Shown here piece by piece: positions 50,761 to 62,510 of a stretch of DNA of 64,000 bases. The notes beneath the pieces are model-generated. The model was not told where the DNA came from and made no database searches. It saw nothing but the letters and a program-made list of their open reading frames with translations. Origin of the DNA: Puffinus mauretanicus (Eukaryota > Chordata > Aves > Procellariiformes > Procellariidae). The stretch's first letter is position 1. Every line of letters begins with the position of its first letter. Position numbers and translations under genes: made by a program. The stretch covers positions 1,550,001 to 1,614,000 of the forward strand of contig JAJKFH010003493.1 in the NCBI GenBank assembly GCA_023333565.1, in the 5' to 3' direction.

Positions 50761-53066
50761 CTTCCATTATGGCTGAAACAAGATGGCTTGAATTACATCC
50801 TGCCCACTCAGACATTTGCAGGTTGGCATTAAGGTAATGAGTATAATCAAATCCCGTACTTGTGAGCTCCAGTTGGCTGCCTACAGCGGTGAGGAAGAAT
50901 CCCTTCTCCACTCCTCCCAGAGGATATTTGGCCTTGTATATTCTACAGTAGAAGTTTTTGCCTTCCCTTGAAGCATGTATTATTTATTTTGCTGTAGCCA
51001 GGAAGAGAGTAAACCAATGCAGAAAATTATCTTAGATGTCTGATGCTTGGGTCTGAATTAAGCCAAGTCCAGGAGCAGTAGACATTTTTCTAGCTCAGAT
51101 TGTCAAGGATGGTGGATGTTTTGCATGGATTGTTTCTATGATTGTCTGGGCATGTCACGCCTAATCAGTTCTCAAGTATTGCAGGGGTCTCAGGTACTGC
51201 TTTAGACACATAACAATTTGGTTTCTTAAGGACTAAAATACTATGGGCTAATGAAGGTAATTGTCTCATCCTTGAGGTACATGTACAACATTTAATAGCC
51301 TCTGATACACAGGACATCAGACTAGACAATGTGATGACCTCTCTTGGCCTTAAATTGTGAGGAAATGTAATGCTTGTACATAACTTAATAACAGCCCCTA
51401 CTTTTCTGGGGCTCCCAGGAATACAGGTAGTTACACCATGAGTCACAAGCACCAAACAGTCTCCAGTACCACTGGTCAGGGAGAGACAAACCCACGGAGA
51501 ATTCAAAAACAAAGCAACTCCCACCAAAATTAAAAAAGACGCCAATACAAAATATTGCCATTTGCTTGCAGGTCTTTGCCTTGCATACATGGGAAAAACT
51601 TCTCAGAGGTACCTGCCTTTAGTAGGAGAGACCTGGCCGCACAGCTTCTACCATCCGTAGTCCCTTCCTGCCTACGCTGATAGGACAGGACTGCAGGACA
51701 GCCAGACAGCTTGATCATGGAGAAGCCCTGTTCAAAGCAGGTTTCTGAAGACTTCCAGTCCTAAGCTATGAGATGTTTCATCTTTGTGACAGGTGAGGGT
51801 GCTCAGCATCCCTGCGTGAGAACTCAGATAACACCCTCTCTGGCAAAACATTCACAAAGGCACCATGGTGTTTTGGTGTGGTTGCAAGGTGCAAGTGGCT
51901 CCATCCAGAAAACCATTACTGAATAAACATAAATTAGCTGTTGCTCTATGTAGACAAACATAACTAGTGATAACTTGTTTTTAACCTCTTACCGAGAGAG
52001 TCATGGAAAGGAATGAAAGAAAACCAACTCAGAGTGGTGAAACAAGACAGAAAACACATGTATGTGTATCATACCAGTATAGATGCACATCTCCATGACT
52101 TATTGCCTCTGCGTGATATACTTATGAGTGTTGTATTAATCACTAGTAAATGTAATGAATAGCGTGACACTGCAAATTATTCATCAACAAAATGAATAAA
52201 CCACGGTATTATAGGTCCCCAAAATGTTTGTACCTGGCAGCCTACAAGAGCACAATAGGTATAGCTTCATATAATGCTTATCATCACAGAACCGTGGATA
52301 CTTTTTGTTACTGCAGTATAAGAGGAAAGGACCTCAGCTCATCAAGATCTCTTCTTGGTTTAGATTTATCACAGGTTTCTCTTGAACTACAGTTTTATTT
52401 AAGAAATGTGCTTGTCTCATTGAGTGTATGTACAGACTGCAAATGAGGTTTTCCAAACAAATCCTCTATTGCATAATTCTTGCTGTCATTTTTAATAGCT
52501 AGATGGAAGAAAAGTTTGCATAAAGAATCATTGTTTATGATGGGACATAGAAGAAGCAACCAGCACTATCCCAGAAGCAGTTTGCAGGGTGTCTGGGCAG
52601 AAAATAAAAACTTTTGTGGATTTATTATCTTCCTGAAACAGAAGAAAAAGAGATTTGAAAAAAGTAATCCAGCAACAACTAACCATAACATAACAGGTAT
52701 TCATTCCAGCCATCTGAAACTTGGACATCTGAGACATTGTTGAGAGGGTATTGAAGATATTTCTTACTTTATGTACAATATCGTGAGGACTTACAAAAAC
52801 TTGATTGCTCTGGAAGAACTCACATGGTACCCAGGGTCTGTTATCTTGAGACTTTCAAAATAATCAACTTTATTGATTAGGTTTTAGGTTGAAGTTTTTT
52901 AATTATGTCTATTATTGTTATGTAGAAAACCGTTAGCCAAATTCACTGGGTATTTACCACATATTGTGGTATTTACTGGATGTGCATATTTTGCCGTATA
53001 TTTACATGGTATTTTACATTAATAGAAAGAGAAGTGTGATGTGCCCCAAAGAAGCTGCCAACCTAA
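50761..53066. other. Non-coding stretch containing a second CR1 tail
   Basis: Apart from the CR1 tail at 51,225-51,365, nothing is supportable. A strong plus-strand donor (GACAG|GTGAGG) lies near 51,793 without a convincing exon. Confidence 0.55.
51225..51365 (+). mobile_element. CR1 LINE 3' tail, old copy
   Basis: TTAAGGACTAAAATACTATG, then GGTAATTGTCTCATCC, CCTCTGATACACAGGACATC, AGACTAGACAATGTGATGAC and CTTGGCCTTAAA match in order the 3' end of old CR1 subfamilies. This is the same region as the minus-strand copy at 12.77-12.90 kb. It is heavily diverged and 5'-truncated. Confidence 0.75.
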
Positions 53067-53193
53067 GATCCTGATCCTGCAGATATTTATACATCTGCTC
53101 ACTATTGTGCACCAAGAGTACTGCCATTGACTTCAACTGAGCCTTTTAAAGGATTTAAAGTTACGTTGTGTGCCTAAGTCTTTTGCTGAGTGA
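53067..53193. repeat. Old palindromic sauropsid repeat copy
   Basis: The order CTGATCCTGCAGATATTTAT, GTACTGCCATTGACTTCAAC, TTAAAGTTACGTTGTGTGCC, AAGTCTTTTGCTGAG fits the same hairpin element as at 43.26-43.36 kb. In intact copies its centre is CCATTGACTTCAATGG. It is moderately diverged. Confidence 0.65.
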
Positions 53194-56100
53194 CACTTTT
53201 AACAATACCTTCAGACACACCGGGAGAACAAAATATATAGGTTAAATGAGCCCTCATGCTTAGGCACTTAGTTTCCACCTGGATAAAATAGGAAGGTATA
53301 TGCAATTTACTTTCAAAGTAAATCTTGCTCACAAGATGGAAAGTGCTGTATAAAACCTGTAATTACTATAAGATCATTATTTTTTTTTCCTGCAGCCAGT
53401 TTGTTGAAAAAAAGTACTTTCATCTTCTATGAAATTGTCTTGCAAGACAATTATGTTATGGTGTAATAACAGATATCACAGGGGAAATGACATGATCATG
53501 TATATCTCCTATGTGTGAAAATTTCCTTCTCTTTACATATATCAGTTATCAGATGTCCCTTGTTATTACTGTTCTTCGGTGCTGGACATCAGGGAGGACC
53601 AAGATTGAAACTCTAAGATGATGTGCATTTTTTCCCGCCTCATAAACTAAACTCTGAAGAGAAGCTGACGGAGATTTAACATAGTCTGTAATTCTCATAA
53701 TTATTCTTCAACAGTCTCCTTTTCAGGAGAATTCTACAGAAGACTGTCCAGTGTGAACCCCGCATTGAATTAAGCTTTGCCAGTGCAACCTGGATAGAGA
53801 AGCACCATGAAAGAACCAGAGGTCCTGTGAAAATGAGAAGCATGAACGCCGTCTCTCTGTTTTTTTAGGAAGTGGGACAAGTATGACTTTCTGCAAAGAA
53901 GCCCACTAAGGGATTTTTTTGTTACAAGGCACTGATCTTAGGCAAATTTCCAAAGCTGAAGTTACTGACCCTTAATAGATACATGGTGATCCACAAGAAC
54001 AACTGTAAAACAAAAGAAAAGAAGATCAGCTAAGCAGAAACATTTGAAGCATAATTGCCTCCTTTCTTCTGGCTGTCAATAAAATCAGACTTATTTGCTC
54101 TTGTTTAACTAGTTAGGTGCACGAATTCTGACTAGAGTTCTTGTTAGCTATTGTGCTGAAAGGCACTAAAGGCTGTCATCCAGACATCAGCGTTTAACCT
54201 GAATAAACATTAGACCTCACTTAAAATCAGAGGTCTGCCAAGAACTCTTTCAGGCTCAGCAGAGTATCTGAAACGGTTAGTCAAAACGGATCATTAATCG
54301 GAAGGGAGTAGTTGCCCCAGATGCCCAACAGGCCAGAGAAAATTCATCATGGGTACAGGGTTTTTCGGGTTGCAGGGGATGAGCCTGGTCACAGGGTTTG
54401 TCTAAGTTGTCTCCCTCTCTGAAAAACAGCTGGAGCTTAGACCCCTTTATTTTGCTATTATATGTTAAGGGAGCCAATTATCCTGTGGCATATTCATTTA
54501 AATTCTTTTAAATTGTAAATAAGTAAACAGGATTAGACCAAGGATTTGGTCTGACTCTTGTCAGCTTGGGGGAAACAATGAAATGAGGTCCCCAAATAAT
54601 ACAGCTGCCAGCTAATGATTTGGTTCACTAAGAGAACAATCTTGTGATGATAGTCATATTAAAAGTGCCTAAAATAATTAGAATTAATTTTAAAATGATC
54701 TCTGGGAAGCAGCTGGGCAGGGACTTAGAGGAAGAGAATGAGAGAGAGAGGAGAGTGAGGACATTAAAATGGACTGATTAATAAAATATGAATACAGACA
54801 AAGCTGTGCAGCTGGGGTTTTACACTAGCATTTAGAAATAGCCATACATATTATTCTGCCTCTGGACCTGTATCACTTTAAATCTCTTAGAAACATATTA
54901 AAATTACTCAAAGAGGGACCATTTTGAAAAGCTCCCTAGAGTTATGCGTGATAATTAAAAAGAGGTTCATTGTAAATCCTTCTGTCTAGTTCAACAGTAT
55001 TATCTGCTTACAGACAACCCTCGGAGGGCAAAGTTGCAGCCTTGATCTGGCAAAATTATTGTCCAGTGATGATGCATTTTTTGTGTGTACAGAAATGCAG
55101 CATGAGCACAGTAACAACAGATCTTATATATGGATGCTACAGTGTCAAGAGAAAAACATCAACTACATCATTGTTTATACTAATAAGACATTTCTGAAAT
55201 AGCATTATTTGTCTAAAACTGAGGACAGATCAATTTCAAAAGTCAGAGAACAGGTAAGGGAAGAGTCAGCTGTACTTCAATTTCCCATTTTAGGGCAAAT
55301 ATAATTCTCTAAATCATACAGAAGCATTATGAAAATAAGTGTAAAAATGAATTTGAGGGAGATGAGTGGTTGAAAACATTTGGATGGTAAGATCTCTGTG
55401 TATATATATGAGTTCAGAAGATCATGATCTTAGAAATAACAAGATTCAGTAAAAAACAGGGTGGAAAGAAATCCTTTAATTCATCTGGAATTGTATACTG
55501 AAAAAAAGAAAAAAAAGAAAACTGAATTTGAAGTTCTTATTAGTTATCACTGAGGCAAGACTGTATCTGACCTACAAAGAAGCAGAATTTTTAAGCAGCG
55601 TACCACTGTTCCCTCTTGGGCTTGCAAAACTGCACTGCATTTTGGAATAGCATCCACCCTGATGCAGGGGGCTGGCACAGGCCTGTGCAATTTTTTTTCA
55701 TTTAAGCTTTCAAGACAGAACTGAAGTGAGATCTTGACCTTTTCTTCACCCTAAAGTCAAGGAGTGATTTTCATCCTATTTCTTTTTTCTTGTCCGTTAT
55801 GCAAGAAGGGGTTGGGCAGCACTTCCTAAATGTGCTGAGGAACCTCCTCCTGGAGAGGTTGTGCACAAATATTGTGCGCGCTTTCGAGGGTGAGTCAAAA
55901 TGTGGCCCGTTACTACAGAACAGTAGTGAAACAACATATTCGTTTTTATGAGAGATGCATAGGCCCTTCCATGCTTCTTACAGTTTCACTTGAATTGTTG
56001 CTTTCATTATGAACCTATTAGTTCAGGATTTTAACACAGCCAAGCAGCTCTGCTTCGGGCTACTATTTGGCACACAACACCACCAGTACAAGAGTAATGG

Positions 56101-59100
56101 TTTATTTGGACAGTTTAATAAAATTCAATATCTCAACTGTTGCCAGGCTCAAAGACAAGCAAAAATGCTTGTGGAGGTTTTCAGCTTTTACAAACCGTAT
56201 TCAGATCGTACAAGGCATCTTTGCCTTTAAAAACTAACTACACAAAAAGATGAGAGTTCCTAATTTGAGGTAATTGCCTTGCCAAATTAGGCGAAAAACA
56301 CATTACAATATTGGCTGACATACTAATGGATAAAAATAATGTTCAGAGATAGCACAATAAACCATTGAAATTCCATGGAATTTGGTTTTAAATATCTGTT
56401 GATGATTGAATAACAACAATGTGAGTCATCTGACATGGCGGGGTATAATGATGAATTGCACGCTGTGCTCCTTTGTAAGGTGTTTTGAGATGTGTCAAAG
56501 AATGCATGCTTCACACCTGAGTACATGTAATTGTTATTGATTAAGAAAGATATAATTCAGTAACAAACTAAACATTTTTTCTTCATTACAGATCTTCAAA
56601 GAACAAATCTTCTAAAGTACTAATTAAGCCTGAAATCATTTCAAGAAAGAGGAGTTTGAAAACTGCTGCAATATATATGTAAGAAACACCATATACTGCA
56701 TACACTTTACTGGAAAAGCATTTTCCCTTATTTTTTTTTTCTGTGGCAGTTTCCCTACATTTTCAGAACTGAGAATGAAGTATATTGGGAGCTGTCACGC
56801 TAAAAGCCTTGCAACTGAAAATTTTAATTTAGAGGCTTTGAATCAAATGATTGGATGACTCAGGAAACTGGTAATAGGCTATATACCCCTTAACAGCAAT
56901 ACCGCTTGTTCAGAGTCCGTCTGTGTCCCAGGGGACCAAACAGGCCTTGTAGGGGAATTACCGGTCTGGGCTCTAAGTGGCCACTTCTTCACATTGCAAA
57001 TGAGCAGTCACTGCTTAGGCCTGTTGCACGATCATTTTCCCAGTCTCAACAAAAGCAGAGTAGTGAAGAACACCAGGTAACCCTCTCATAAGCCATGCTT
57101 ACCCATTGCTCACTTATGCAACCCTTCAGACTAATCATTTGTGGCTACTACAAAATATGCATGTGCTAACTACCTGAGTATTCCTGGGCAGACTTTGCAG
57201 TACAGCTGTCCTGGCTCCCATGTCACCAGCAGCGCCCAAGCTAGCTACTTTAAAGCTAAAGTGGCTCTGTCTACATGAGCTACAGCCACTGTGAACAACC
57301 CTATGCTCTCACTAATGCCCAGGGTCTAGCACTTCCCTAAGTCATCGGGGGCTGCTTGTCTGTGGCGACAGCAGACACAGAGAGACAAGGGAAGCATTTC
57401 GGTTGTCCTTCTGGAATGTGATGGTGACTCATCAGGATCAGGATCGTGTTGGAGCAAAAGAAGGTAGCAAGACTGCATGTTTTCTTCCTCTTCTTTGGAA
57501 CAAATAGAGAACTATAAAACTATCTTAGTTCCACTGACTTCAGGAAAGCTGTGAGAGTCTATACCAGTATCTGCAACTGGTAGCTTTCATAAGCATTGAA
57601 ACACATGCACAAAAACACTGCATTTGTGTTTTAGAGGAAAATTCTGTATTGAAAAAGGCAGCACATATTTTATGAAACAGCACCATTTCTGCCGGCTGCA
57701 TACCTTATAGTCCCTTTTGCTGCAGATTGCTGGCAGGGCTGTACTGCACCGTGCGTGGACACATGCTCTGCTCTCACATCCCCCCAAACAACATGTGGGA
57801 TGAAGGAAAAGGACCTACTCCAGCTCGACTTTTTCAAAATGTATCTACCTTCAAATCTCTTTGGCATTCACAAACAGGCTCCTTTACACATGCCTGGCAA
57901 TTACACTCACACCTATTTTTAGAGTTGTCTAACTCACTTCAAAAAGCAGCAAGGAATGCAAAAACCAGGACTACCATGTGTCACTTTCTTTAAAAAACAC
58001 TTGAGTTGCCATGTCTTACTACTTTACTGCTTGTAAGATGGGTGGTGTCATCCTTGAGATTTTTCCAGGCACTGATTCTGGTGAAATCTAGTCTCTCAAA
58101 CTATATTTATTTCCGTTTCTTGGGAATGGGAAACCAGGAAATGGTGGGACAAGAAAACACATTGTTGGACAGAAGATGGAATATTTGAGAAACGTTAGCC
58201 CTGTGATACACTTGCCTGGGACAAGCGTATGACCTGGGAAGCAATACCTTGTGCTGTAATGTCTTACACGACATGAAGCCCAAAATGGCTGCTGAAAGAG
58301 TGTGACACTGCACCACAGTTCAACAAGGATTATTGCATTTTGACCATTTTTCCTATAGGGATGGAGCTCCCCATATTTAACACACAATGTATTGTGCTCT
58401 CTGTGGACTTCTTGATAATCATAAACATGGTTTCATAGATACCCCCAAAAGTGCTTGTAGGCTGATCATTAATATTGTTTTTGTATATACCATATAAAAC
58501 CTACATTTCAGTAAAATCAGCACAAGTGAAGGAGCACTTGGAATTACCCGTGGCAACCTCAGTCTTTTTTGGCCCTGTTAAAATATACGTTGGGATAGTC
58601 CAGACAGTCTTCCCCTCTAAGTGAACATAGGATGAGGAATAGCTGTTCTGCAACTGTGGAAATTCATGGGATTTTGATCATATGAGAAAAGAGGACTAAC
58701 TAGGAAATGAAAATGGGTCTGTAATGCACAGGAGGTACTTGGAAGAAATCCTTAATTTTCATGCTATCCAGGATGGTAACAGAGCTTGGCCATCATTTGC
58801 AGCTGTTCTGGGATATATCACAATGAACAGAGATTAGCTGTTATTATTCAGCGTCTGCTTCAGTGTCCTCAATATCCTATAAAATTCTGAGCTTTACCTA
58901 ATTGGGCTAGAAGGAGAAACAAACCAATAAATCTATTTTTATTATGATTATGTTATACCAATCTGGGAGTAAATGAATGTTAAATATAATGCCTGGGAAT
59001 ACTAGCTAATCATCTTCCAATCATAAGAGTAGGTATTAAGAAGCAGACTGGGGTATAGAATTGTTGTCCAAAAAGATTCTTTCTCTTAATCTTATGGCAA

Positions 59101-61015
59101 TTAGAATAGCCATTTATTGTTGGTCATTAGTGCCACCCATCACCACCAGGGCCAGAGGTTGCCAGTGTCATTGAAGCAATGGTTAGCCCCTTTCTTACAT
59201 AAAGCAGCAATGGAAAATGCATTACACCAATGCTCCAAACCCAGTGTTGGTTTCTGATAAGCTTCCTGATGGGACTAAAGGGGTCAGCTTTAACCTAGTA
59301 TGCCCTAAACGGTTTGGGATTTCAGAAATGCCCTTCACTTCCATGTCCTAGTGCCCCTGGGAAGACCAACAGAGATTCAGTGTACCCTCTTCATAAAGGG
59401 AGGTGCTGACTGAAATCCTCTGTAGTAGGTTTAGATCTTGCGCTCAGCCATGAGCTTTGTTAATGTTTGAGGCATCCTGCTCTGCGCTCACTTTTCCCCT
59501 CGCAGTTAAGGCAGGATGGGCTGCAGGATGCGCGTTTATGGGCAGCTTTCTTCTATGCTTACCCTGTGAATTTTTATTACTGATGTTGGGATAGGTGCTT
59601 TGACCTATTTTTGGAACTGGACTTGTAGAGACGTATTTTGAAACTGTGAATCTAAATAATAACCGTGCATGATTAGGAGAAAGAATGAGGACTGCAGAAG
59701 GAAAAACAAAACAACTGCTATTTAGTAGACTCCTTGTCTCTATCCTCAGTGGTCCAAACTGAATCACCTGGCAGGAGACCTATGCTGTGGAGAGCTGTGC
59801 TGGCACATAGGCAGCTGTATGGCAAGCTGCCTGACACTCTGGCAATTGATCTGTCCTTGCTACCAACTGCATCCACAAACTGGCCTCGGCCCAGGGGTGG
59901 TAGGAACAGACTCACTCCCAAAATCCAAACCGATAGAAGCCTTGTGGTCTAGCAACAAACCACTGTAGTCAACATTATACCGTGTACTCCTGACAGAGGC
60001 ACAGCTCTCAATTTTTGACTGGTCCACTGTCCTATTTGATATGTTTCTTCATAGGCAACGACATGTTCTGGCTGAATTAGGCAGGTGCAGGTGGCCTGGG
60101 ATCATCTTTGCCCCTTCCCTCTCTCTTTTCTCCACAATAACCTGTTGTGGGTATAGCATCATAAGTAGAACAGATACTGGGATACGAGCTACATAAGGGG
60201 CAGTCCTGAACAACCATTTTAGGTTTATAGCAGAGAAGGAAGAAGGTTTTGAAAATTTTTTGTCACTGAATATTGGGATCTCTCTTTTCCAAACTAATCA
60301 TGGCATACTATAGCACAAGCCTTCCTTGGAAATGCTGCTGAGAAGACAGCTGAGGATGGATGCCTCTGTGCATATTGTTATAATAGCTGCATACAAAAGC
60401 ATAAACACATTGCAGCTTGCATATTTACAACATTTAAATTCACTGACCTTGCATTTCTAGGAAAAAAAAAGGGCGGGGGTGAGGGAAGAAATTGCGGGGC
60501 TTCCAATATTGAGCTTTCAAGATCACTATTTTCCAATGGTGACATTATTGTGAATTTTTTAACACTGATAAAAGGTGAGTTGCCTGATAGTATGCTAGGC
60601 TAAGCTGTATGGAAGAGAGGTATATTCATCCCTAACATTGGTGGCTGCCAGGTCCGTTCTGTATGTTCAGTAAATTATTGCATAAAACATTTAATTTTAA
60701 AAAAGGCAGGTTGAGGACAATTAGTTGTTTAAACAATATGTTTTATAATACATACTCAAATATAGAATATATTTCATAATATATAAGCAAAGCTCAGTAT
60801 TAAAATTCAATGTTCTATCTTAACTGTACATAACTGTGAGGATTTGTTTTTTTAGGGCTGCCCTAATTATCATGTGCTTTTTCTTTTTCCATACATGTAT
60901 TACAGAAATAATAATTGACAGGGAAAAGCCCCCAGTACTCATCTTCTCAGAATTGTCAGAATTTATGGGCTGATGCTAAGCCTGTACTGTTTTTGTAAAA
61001 CATTGGGCCTATTGA
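53194..61015. other. Long non-coding stretch
   Basis: No gene is supportable. A GA-rich patch lies at 54,739-54,760. The block at 54,480-55,010 looks like a candidate regulatory element. At 55,883-55,915 the sequence CGAGGGTGAGTCAAAATG resembles a mariner-type terminal repeat, but no partner terminus or transposase was seen. A candidate exon is at 60,461-60,574. Confidence 0.5.
60461..60574 (+). other. Candidate 114-nt plus-strand exon
   Basis: The acceptor CCTTGCATTTCTAG and donor AAAAG|GTGAGT flank 114 bases. One frame stays open throughout. It starts with a lysine/glycine-rich run, contains NIELSRSLFSNGD and ends IIVNFLTLIK. The peptide is not recognised and the first part is low-complexity, so a non-coding RNA exon or a chance pair is as likely as coding sequence. 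Confidence 0.12.
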
Positions 61016-61134
61016 GCAAGGTCAGGTTGGACAGGGCTCTGAGCAACTTGATGGTGTTGAAGATGTCCCTGCTCACTGCATTGGACTAGATGACCTTTAA
61101 AGGTCCCTTCCAACCCAAACTATTCTATGATTCT
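61016..61134 (+). mobile_element. CR1 LINE 3' tail, bird type, relatively young
   Basis: GGTTGGACAGGGCTCTGAGC, then AGATGTCCCTGCTCACTGCA, TTGGACTAGATGACCTTTAA, GGTCCCTTCCAACCCAAACT and the terminal ATTCTATGATTCTAT. This is the standard 3' end of the bird CR1 subfamilies with its octamer-type terminal repeat. Divergence from the typical form is low. Only about 120 bases remain, the usual severe 5' truncation. It is the strongest single clue that the genome is avian. Confidence 0.97.
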
Positions 61135-61388
61135 ATTTTCAGATATAGTAAAAAAAAAAAAAAGGAGATGAAGTAAAACATGTTAATAACCTGAAAAAAA
61201 GTAAGCATATGAAATGGGTTTTATCTTGCTTGATATATGTAAAATGTAACAATTCAGTAGCAGTTCAGGCATTAAACTTCAGGTTTTGCAAGCTGTAAGA
61301 ATAAAGAGATAAATTTTGGTTTGAACCCCCCAAAACCCTCTCATTCATAATATAAATAGTTTCTCTGAGTGAGAATCTTTGCAGAGAG

Positions 61389-61407
61389 TGATTGTTAAAA
61401 ACAATCA
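61389..61407. promoter_or_regulatory. Inverted repeat with paired SOX-like half-sites
   Basis: TGATTGTT, a three-base spacer AAA, then AACAATCA: perfect 8-bp arms. AACAAT/ATTGTT is the HMG-box (SOX-family) core. The two cores point away from each other. Paired SOX sites are known for SOXD and SOXE dimers, but occupancy here is unknown. Confidence 0.5.
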
Positions 61408-62498
61408 GTCATCAAACTGGTGTCATGAAACACAAACCTTCAGAGAATGCATCGGTATGCTTCACTCTTGCAACAACCTCCCAGGAAACCATGCTACTCG
61501 GAGTATTTATGTCATAAACGATACCTGTTTGCAGGCTTCAGATCAGTGAGGAGGAACTATAGTGCCTTCTCTTTTTTTCCAGCCCTACCTGGCTGCCACC
61601 GCGCCTGAGCTGTCAAGGAACAAATGCTCTGACTTCATCTTGTGGGCTCATTCCTCCGGATTCTGACAACGCCTCTCAGGTTCGTAGATGTGTCAACCCC
61701 ATTGTAATGATTGCTGCTAAAACGGATGCACTGAGGAATTAAAGGTGGAGATATATGTTAAAATTGCCTTTCTTATTCTTGGCTAAAATTGCCAAGCCCC
61801 TGAAAGAAATTTCAAAGGAATAAGCGCATCTGTAATGGTTGGGGTGGGGTTTTTTTTGCTTCTATAGATAATATTTTATATAAAGCAAGCCCTCTTCACT
61901 CTGGTTTTCTTATCTGAGAGAGAGAGAGGGGGCGCAAAAAACCTGAACTTGAAAACTGACAGAATCCTACCTTTAAAACGCTATCTAATTGCCTTGCGGA
62001 GGAGCAGTGAGATTGCATAAAACAGGATCACTCCATTTCTAGTTCATCATCCTATCCAAACATCTTCAACATTCCTATATTATTTTCTAGGTGTTTGCAC
62101 CACCTACGTTAATAAAGATGATTATGTCACAGTCAGCAAGCAAAAAACAATGTCTCCAGGAGGAATGGTTTCTTATGAATGGAAAATGTTTAATACATAT
62201 ACATCCATCCCAGGGGTCCAACACCTTTCAGGAAGAGCTTGTAATTGGTTTCATTCAGTAAAGCCTTTGGGATCTCTATTAAATTAGTTTTAGTGGGTAG
62301 GCTCTGTCAATCCAACAGTTTCCCTAAAGTAAAATTTTTAACCCCTCCATTGCTCTTAAAGGGATTTGAGTATTTAAAAAAAGAGAGCGAGAAAAAGGAT
62401 ATAACCCATGCCATTTAAATAAATGTCAGCTGACTTGGCCTACACTGTGGGGATGATTCTTTTCAGAAGGCTACTTTGCAAATTTCAGAACCTAATTT

Positions 62499-62510
62499 CA
62501 TGACGTCATG
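62499..62510. promoter_or_regulatory. Perfect CRE palindrome (CATGACGTCATG)
   Basis: A 12-base perfect palindrome with the full cAMP-response element TGACGTCA at 62,501-62,508, the site of CREB/ATF bZIP dimers. It retains its CpG in an otherwise CpG-poor region, consistent with either constraint or low germline methylation. Function is inferred. Confidence 0.6.
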
